This document shows positions 60,301-64,000 of a stretch of 64,000 nucleotides of DNA, piece after piece. Source of the DNA: Roseiflexus castenholzii DSM 13941 (lineage in GTDB: Bacteria > Chloroflexota > Chloroflexia > Chloroflexales > Roseiflexaceae); NCBI RefSeq assembly GCF_000017805.1, contig NC_009767.1:3472001-3536000 (forward strand). Reading direction: 5' to 3'. Positions within the stretch are counted from its first letter, which is position 1; every line of letters starts with the position of its first letter. The position numbers and the translations under genes are program-made. The notes beneath the pieces are model-generated. The model saw only the letters and a program-made list of their open reading frames with translations, was not told the DNA's origin and searched no databases.

Positions 60301-61627
60301 AGACAACGCCGGGGTTCAACCCGATCCGCTGGCGAAGGAGCAAGACCGCAGGCAGCGCTGGGCGCGCGCCGGGATCGTCGGCGCCGTGCAGATGCGCTTC
60401 AACATCTGCATTCACCTCTTGCAGGGCAGATTGCATCGCCAGCGCAGCGCGCGCGCCTCGTTCGGGATGATCCTCATACGCCGTCGGCGCGCCGAAGATT
60501 GCCAGCAGTTTCACCCCTTCTTCGGCAACGTCCAGTTTATTGATCACCCCGCCGTAGTGCGCAATTGCCGATTGCATGGCGATCATATACCGCTCGAAGA
60601 TACGCGCCGATTGCACCGGCGGCAATGCTTCCGCAAGCGCTTCAAGCCCAACGACCTGCGCAAAAACTGCCGTGACCGGGCGCAAGTCGGCTTCGACCTG
60701 CGGTTTGTCTGGAACGGCAATAATGCGACTCAGTAACGCGGAAGGGATGTACGGGCTGATGCGTTCCAGATCGGCGAGCAGATCGGTCAGCGTCTCATCA
60801 GGCATCTCATCGCGCGGATAGACCGGTTCAAGACCAGACGGCGCGATGGGAGCGGCAATGGCGCGGAGACGAAAGCATCCATCCTGAAGCGGTTCTCCGA
60901 CAATATCAGAGAGCAATTCACGGGTGCGGCGCCCAAGCACGATCTCCCCCGGTCCGGCAAGCGCCTCGGCATGCGCGACACCGTTCACCACCGCGCCAAG
61001 CGCCGCATAGTGCCAGGTATCGGCATGACCGGCGCTCATCAGGGCAACCTGCCCACTCTCGACGCCAACGTGCAGGTGCATCGGAAAATCGCCCACTCCC
61101 GCGACATGGCGCACATAGCCGTCGAGCGCCTGCTGCAATCCGAGCGCCGCGCACACAGCGGTTCGGGGGTGATCGGCGCCATCGAACAAGACCAGAAGCG
61201 CATCGCCGCCGAACGAGATCAGATCGCCGCCATACGCATAAATGATATCGATCATGCGCGCAAAGATACTGTTGAGGAAATCGGTGACGAGTTCTGTTCC
61301 CTCGCGCCCGAGTACGCTCAGACGTTCCGCCAGCGCCGTCGAACCGGACAGGTCGGCGAAGAGCAGCGACCCTTCCACCCACTCCAGCCAGGGAGGTGCG
61401 CGACGTTCGCGCAGCGCCCATCGGGCGACCCGCCGAGGCAGGTACGTCGCAATGACGGTGCGCACGGCTGCCAGGTGATGCCTGACCGCAGGAATGTCAA
61501 CCACACCGGAGGTGTGACGCAGATGATCCGAGAGATCGACCGGCAGATAGCGCGCCAGTCGTTCGGGCGCCACCATCCGAATGTCTGTCGAATCAGGCAC
61601 AGCATCTGCCTTTTGATGCAGGACCAT
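57338..61627 (-). CDS. Multidomain class III nucleotide cyclase / AAA ATPase / TPR protein
   Basis: 1429 residues from ATG 61627 (TTG 61642 possible). Two cyclase homology domains come first: domain 1 (about 80-270) has SLLFADLSGSTALAERL and YGGDLISFGGDALLVLFDG with both metal aspartates. Domain 2 (about 310-525) has TAVFAQVVGLEALAEAL and AEEGVKLLAIFGAP, lacking the aspartates. An AAA_16-type ATPase follows (about 540-800; Walker A VGEAGVGKSRLLAAL, Walker B LLVVFEDLHWADS). The rest (about 850-1420) is TPR repeats such as RALGSTDQEANVLVHLAQTY. This is the STAND-like regulator layout also seen for LuxR-type AAA-TPR proteins, but here with cyclase and no DNA-binding domain. cAMP or cGMP output is likely. 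Confidence 0.92.
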   Translation of the reverse strand: MVLHQKADAVPDSTDIRMVAPERLARYLPVDLSDHLRHTSGVVDIPAVRHHLAAVRTVIATYLPRRVARWALRERRAPPWLEWVEGSLLFADLSGSTALAERLSVLGREGTELVTDFLNSIFARMIDIIYAYGGDLISFGGDALLVLFDGADHPRTAVCAALGLQQALDGYVRHVAGVGDFPMHLHVGVESGQVALMSAGHADTWHYAALGAVVNGVAHAEALAGPGEIVLGRRTRELLSDIVGEPLQDGCFRLRAIAAPIAPSGLEPVYPRDEMPDETLTDLLADLERISPYIPSALLSRIIAVPDKPQVEADLRPVTAVFAQVVGLEALAEALPPVQSARIFERYMIAMQSAIAHYGGVINKLDVAEEGVKLLAIFGAPTAYEDHPERGARAALAMQSALQEVNADVEAHLHGADDPGARPALPAVLLLRQRIGLNPGVVFAGNVGSANRKEYTVMGDAVNIAARVMSAAPWGDIWCGRALAKATVRIVCQPQGVIPLKGKSEPLEICRIVGERETGEATLLMQDALPPLVNRAYEMAWLGEKLATALTSSGQAVRLVGEAGVGKSRLLAALIDLAREHGMRIVSAACLSYTASIPYAAWGELLKSLCGMVAGESSEVRAGKIAAHLAALGAGMEEWLPLLGDLVRLDIPDNRLTRGLDPQLRQERRFDLLERLLLHAATESPLLVVFEDLHWADSVSLELWRRVVQAIRTHPILLLGAHRPTGAFLNDDQAAVLEVQELPADDSDRLVTILSGDVQLPETLRRQIAARAAGNPLFLAELLRAVLAQSNQPLLHSIDNLPDSLNGLLLARIDRLDEHTRNVLRVASVIGQRIPFGVLHAIQNIDRVALLRQLTHLDEQEITMLERLEPERVHMFRHALLQEVAYQSMLYARRRELHGRIGEYLEQRYGDDLDDYYGLLAHHYRLSNRRDKAIHYLLKAGHAARAVFANEEALQYYAWALDALAGDEHDPRRWETHLSIADVEATLGRYDRALEHIARVLEAPGISPNVAQQAYHRRGAVLEKQGGYAAALDALEQAMRIVRAHPADVSPLAAARISADIALVRRRRGEYDLALAACEEGLAMLRSDSQSAEDEKIEARLHAESGSVLTLRGEYARAREFFERSLRVREAIDDLPGMIASHNNIGYLWQLQNDHQRALEHYRVAETLARKIGLRYAITYALGNIAYSLTVLGHYTEAEAHCRDALDLSRQLNAQLETAQLLNTLGIIYYRRGDYAQAQQIYQEALDLHRALGSTDQEANVLVHLAQTYSAQDDYARAADLARQALATAEALQAPSLQAEALNALVEAMIGRGDVEDAAVYADRAVEVSRTLGADDLMAIALRLRGATTVAQGRSWQEDFTASAALCEAVQDRFELARTWSAYGAALLKVGNLDEGIVYLKRAYDTFTVLSASGEANRMHAAYRDMLAA

Positions 61628-61668
61628 ACGCTTGGAAAACAAAGTGACGCGGATCGGTTTCGCTGTGC

Positions 61669-61674
61669 ATTATA
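61669..61674 (-). promoter_or_regulatory. -10 box for the cyclase/peptide operon
   Basis: TATAAT on the minus strand about 42 bases before ATG 61627. It lies between the GT-C gene stop (61703) and the cyclase start, so the cyclase has its own promoter. Confidence 0.45.
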
Positions 61675-61702
61675 CTGTATTGCCGCGATTGCCCACTCAA
61701 CG

Positions 61703-63214
61703 TCATGGTGTTGATGTGCGCATGAGCGGACGTGGAAACCCGCCATCAAAGACGACGACCAGCGTATTCGGGCGCACTTCATGCTCGATGTCGCCTGAAC
61801 CGATGACCATCGTGTATGGGTTGGAACCACAACTCAGGCGAATGATCGCTTCAACGTGGGGGGCTGCGATTGGCGGCTCCACGATCAGCATCCGATCCAG
61901 GCGCCCGGTTGCACACTGCGCTGCCGCAAACAGGCGCAATTCTTCGCCAGGACGCGCACCGGCTGCAAAGCGAACTTCCCGTCCACGGATCTCGTTCACT
62001 GCCAGTGCGCCAAGTGCCAGAGCGACCAGGATCACAGCCATACCAACCCACAGGCGCCCTACCCAAGAAAGAGTGCGCATGTCCGCAGCATGTCGTCTAT
62101 CGTTGCTCCGTATGCCGCTCAGATCCGCCGGCATCACCCGGTCGGTGAGAGCAGACGACCACCTGCCGGTCATCAGGGCAAGCACCATCACCGGCAGATA
62201 GAGATAGCGCGAGTCGGGCGACGAAGCGAAAGGCGCCGTTGGCGCAAGGGTGACGATCAGCGCCAGCATGCCAGTCAGCAGAGAAGCGGCGCTTCCGTAT
62301 CGCCAGGCAATCGGCAAAGCAATGAGGCCGGCAAGCACCACGCACGCGCCCGCAAGCGGCAACCAAGCCTCTCTGCCATACTCGACACCCGGCAGCGGCG
62401 CAACGATCAAGCCAAGGCTCCGCAGCGGGTTAAGCAACAGTTGCGCGCCAAAGCTGTAGCCGCTTTCGCGCACCACATAGTTGCGCGATGCGACATCGAG
62501 CGCAGCGAAAAGATAGACGATAGTCGCCAGAAGGGGCAGAACGAGAGGCAGGAGCGCCATACGGCGCCGCATCTGGCGCGCCGATTCCCATTCGATCAGG
62601 ACGATCAACGGCAACCCAATGATAGCGCTCTCTTTGGTCATCAACGCACACGTCTGCATTGCGGCAGCCGCACTGTACCAGAACCAGCGACGCAGCGACG
62701 CTGTATCGATCCTACCGGCGCTCCACCAACAATGCAGCGTCAATACGAGAAAGAATGCAGCCAGCAGTTCACTCTGCGCCGACACCCACACCACTGCCTC
62801 GAACGGCGCCGGGTGCAGCGCTGTTGCCAGTGCCGACACTGCATATCCGATGACCGGCGCGATAGATGACTGTGCTCGAACCATCCGAAAGGTCAACCAA
62901 CCGATGAGTGCCGCATTGATCACGTGCAGCGTCAGCGACACCCGGTGAAACGCGCCCGGATCAAAGCCAAAGAGGCGCCATTCGCTCCACAACAGCAACC
63001 AGACAAGCGGGCGGTAGAAGTGTGATTCGGCGCTCACGTCGAACGCACGCGCAGCAATCGCCAGGAACGACCGATCACGCACATTCAGCAGCCACTGAAA
63101 ATCATCGGCGGCGAATGCGCGACCAGGCAACGCCTGGTAGGCGACGGCAACCGTCACCAGCGCAGTGATGGCGGTCACGATGATCAGGAGAGCACGCTGT
63201 CGGATGTTGGGCAT
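61703..63214 (-). CDS. GT-C fold membrane glycosyltransferase-like protein
   Basis: 503 residues from ATG 63214. About 10-11 membrane segments. The outer first loop has AFAADDFQWLLNVRD (acidic pair as in GT-C enzymes), followed by HFYRPLVWLLLWSEW, and TKESAIIGLPLIVLIEW with the KES motif common to TMTC/PMT-related proteins. A C-terminal stretch of about 110 residues is outside the membrane. The donor and acceptor are unknown. The ArsR gene is 29 bases upstream on the same strand and may control it. Confidence 0.78.
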   Translation of the reverse strand: MPNIRQRALLIIVTAITALVTVAVAYQALPGRAFAADDFQWLLNVRDRSFLAIAARAFDVSAESHFYRPLVWLLLWSEWRLFGFDPGAFHRVSLTLHVINAALIGWLTFRMVRAQSSIAPVIGYAVSALATALHPAPFEAVVWVSAQSELLAAFFLVLTLHCWWSAGRIDTASLRRWFWYSAAAAMQTCALMTKESAIIGLPLIVLIEWESARQMRRRMALLPLVLPLLATIVYLFAALDVASRNYVVRESGYSFGAQLLLNPLRSLGLIVAPLPGVEYGREAWLPLAGACVVLAGLIALPIAWRYGSAASLLTGMLALIVTLAPTAPFASSPDSRYLYLPVMVLALMTGRWSSALTDRVMPADLSGIRSNDRRHAADMRTLSWVGRLWVGMAVILVALALGALAVNEIRGREVRFAAGARPGEELRLFAAAQCATGRLDRMLIVEPPIAAPHVEAIIRLSCGSNPYTMVIGSGDIEHEVRPNTLVVVFDGGFPRPLMRTSTP

Positions 63215-63243
63215 AGAAGCAGGGCGTGAGTCGGCGCCGACGC

Positions 63244-63546
63244 TCAATCGCGCAGCGTCCCGATCTGCTGGCAGAGCCAGTCCAGCTGTGTCTGATTGAG
63301 CGTATAGCACGTTGCCGGTCCTTCAGACTCAGCAAGAAGCACACCGGAGGAACACAAGACCTTCAAATGTTGCGACAGTGTTGACTGAGCGCGCGCCAGT
63401 TGCGCCGGCAGATGCAACTGAATCTGGTTGCCAATACAGCGCGGGTGGCGTTGCACATAGCGCACAATCGCCAGGCGAACCGGATGCGCTAAAGCCCGGC
63501 ACACACCGATCAATCGGTCATCATCTGATAACGATTCTGAGACCAT
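63244..63546 (-). CDS. ArsR-family winged-helix regulator
   Basis: 100 residues from ATG 63546, chosen because GAGAGG lies about seven bases upstream; ATG 63564 would add six. The helix-turn-helix is RAQSTLSQHLKVLCSSGVLL, after CRALAHPVRLAIVRYVQRHP, the typical ArsR start of domain. It carries five Cys, in CRALAHP, RCIGNQ, VLCSSG, TCYTL and LCQQ. None forms the classical ELCVCDL metal site, so its signal is unknown. It precedes the GT-C gene. Confidence 0.85.
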   Translation of the reverse strand: MVSESLSDDDRLIGVCRALAHPVRLAIVRYVQRHPRCIGNQIQLHLPAQLARAQSTLSQHLKVLCSSGVLLAESEGPATCYTLNQTQLDWLCQQIGTLRD

Positions 63547-63724
63547 GGCAGACCTCTCTGCCATATCGCGCGACCACCCATGAGCAGCGTCGTCGCAACG
63601 CTGATACCGGCGCCTGCTCACTCACCATCAGGCGCGCAACAGGTTGCACCGGCGCTTCCAGGCGTGGCCTGTCGATAAAGGCGCTTGCGCCTTCTCTTTC
63701 AACGCCGAAGACCTGCTGCTGCTC

Positions 63725-63874
63725 ATACCAATGACCTGTGACCATCCGGCATGGTCACCCCGAGCCGCGCGAGGGGTCGTGTGCGACCCGCGCAGATTCC
63801 TCGCTGCGTTTACCCTGAGCGAAGCGAAGGGCTCGGAATGACACGCATGCGGCATCGTCAATCGTCATTGGTAT
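63725..63874 (+). mobile_element. 150-bp MITE-like element
   Basis: Full copy starting ATACCAATGACCTGTGACC and ending GTCATTGGTAT. Confidence 0.8.
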
Positions 63875-64000
63875 CATTTCCAGGACAATGCCAGGGGCTT
63901 CATCGCTTGACCGGAACAATTATACTGCACCCGACACATATTTGACTAGCCGGAAAACACAAGTTCCCGCTTCGCAAATGAGTACACAGCAAACGCCAGT
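63875..64000. other. Window end, possible start of a gene
   Basis: A TATACT box at 63921 and an ATG at 63978 (ATGAGTACACAGCAAACGCC) may mark a gene that continues past the window. No ribosome site is seen, and only eight codons are visible. Confidence 0.2.

Noticed and set aside
63907..63926. TTGACC and TATACT near the window end as a promoter
   Set aside because: The spacer is only eight bases, too short for sigma-70 recognition.

Overview
The window is GC-rich bacterial DNA with dense genes, many GTG/TTG starts, and several -10 boxes placed only a few bases before the start codon. A plant/cyanobacterial-type lycopene cyclase, many RsbR-like membrane STAS proteins, an NHLP-type small peptide and the general protein style point to Chloroflexota, most likely a filamentous anoxygenic phototroph close to Roseiflexus. 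This is inferred from protein style; there is no rRNA here to prove it.

Layout. 0-8 kb: a partial GT4 glycosyltransferase, a membrane STAS protein, a lipoprotein lytic transglycosylase, a DUF507 protein, a TIM-barrel sugar isomerase/epimerase-like protein, a second GT4 enzyme, and a two-gene unit (GIY-YIG protein plus an internally duplicated protein). 8-20 kb: an ABC-F ATPase, an ECF sigma/anti-sigma pair, an orphan ABC ATPase, a dehydrogenase with two acetyltransferase genes, and primosomal helicase PriA. 19.2-24.5 kb: a 0.7-kb array of GC-rich hairpins, a secreted protein, a Ser-Ser-Trp tRNA cluster, deoC, a LarA-like gene with a Rieske protein, and tRNA-Ser(GGA). 24.5-31 kb (all minus): a membrane fusion lipoprotein, an ABC ATPase fused to a cyclic-nucleotide-binding domain, and an overlapping lycopene cyclase / M29 aminopeptidase / YvcK-like operon. 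31-34 kb: two more STAS genes (one truncated) and a divergent class I terpene synthase in AT-rich DNA. 34-39.3 kb (minus): a compact operon of an active phosphohexomutase, a degenerate phosphohexomutase, a membrane-anchored YvcK-like protein and a GlmU-like protein. 39.4-42.3 kb: a TauE-type exporter and a 1.36-kb repeat array bounded by inverted repeats. 42.3-55.4 kb: an O-antigen-ligase-like protein with a GH5-like hydrolase, a hybrid histidine kinase, and three tandem paralogous GT39-type membrane glycosyltransferases. 55.4-57 kb: low-GC DNA with a frameshifted DNA methyltransferase and a companion gene. 57-63.6 kb (minus): a small NHLP/Os1348-type peptide directly behind a 1429-aa class III cyclase/AAA/TPR protein, then a GT-C membrane protein and an ArsR regulator.

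Themes. Much of the window concerns envelope polysaccharide: sugar-phosphate and sugar-nucleotide enzymes, GT4, GT39 and GT-C transferases, a ligase, a hydrolase and a lytic transglycosylase. Signalling is heavy: STAS proteins, ECF pair, hybrid kinase, nucleotide cyclase, cNMP-binding ABC. The intergenic spaces hold several repeat families: a 150-bp MITE-like element (four full copies plus a composite), a 201-bp element of similar design, a dispersed roughly 140-bp repeat, and 63-, 74- and 111-bp tandem arrays. The strongest candidate for something undescribed is the cyclase/AAA/TPR plus small-peptide operon at 57.1-61.6 kb.
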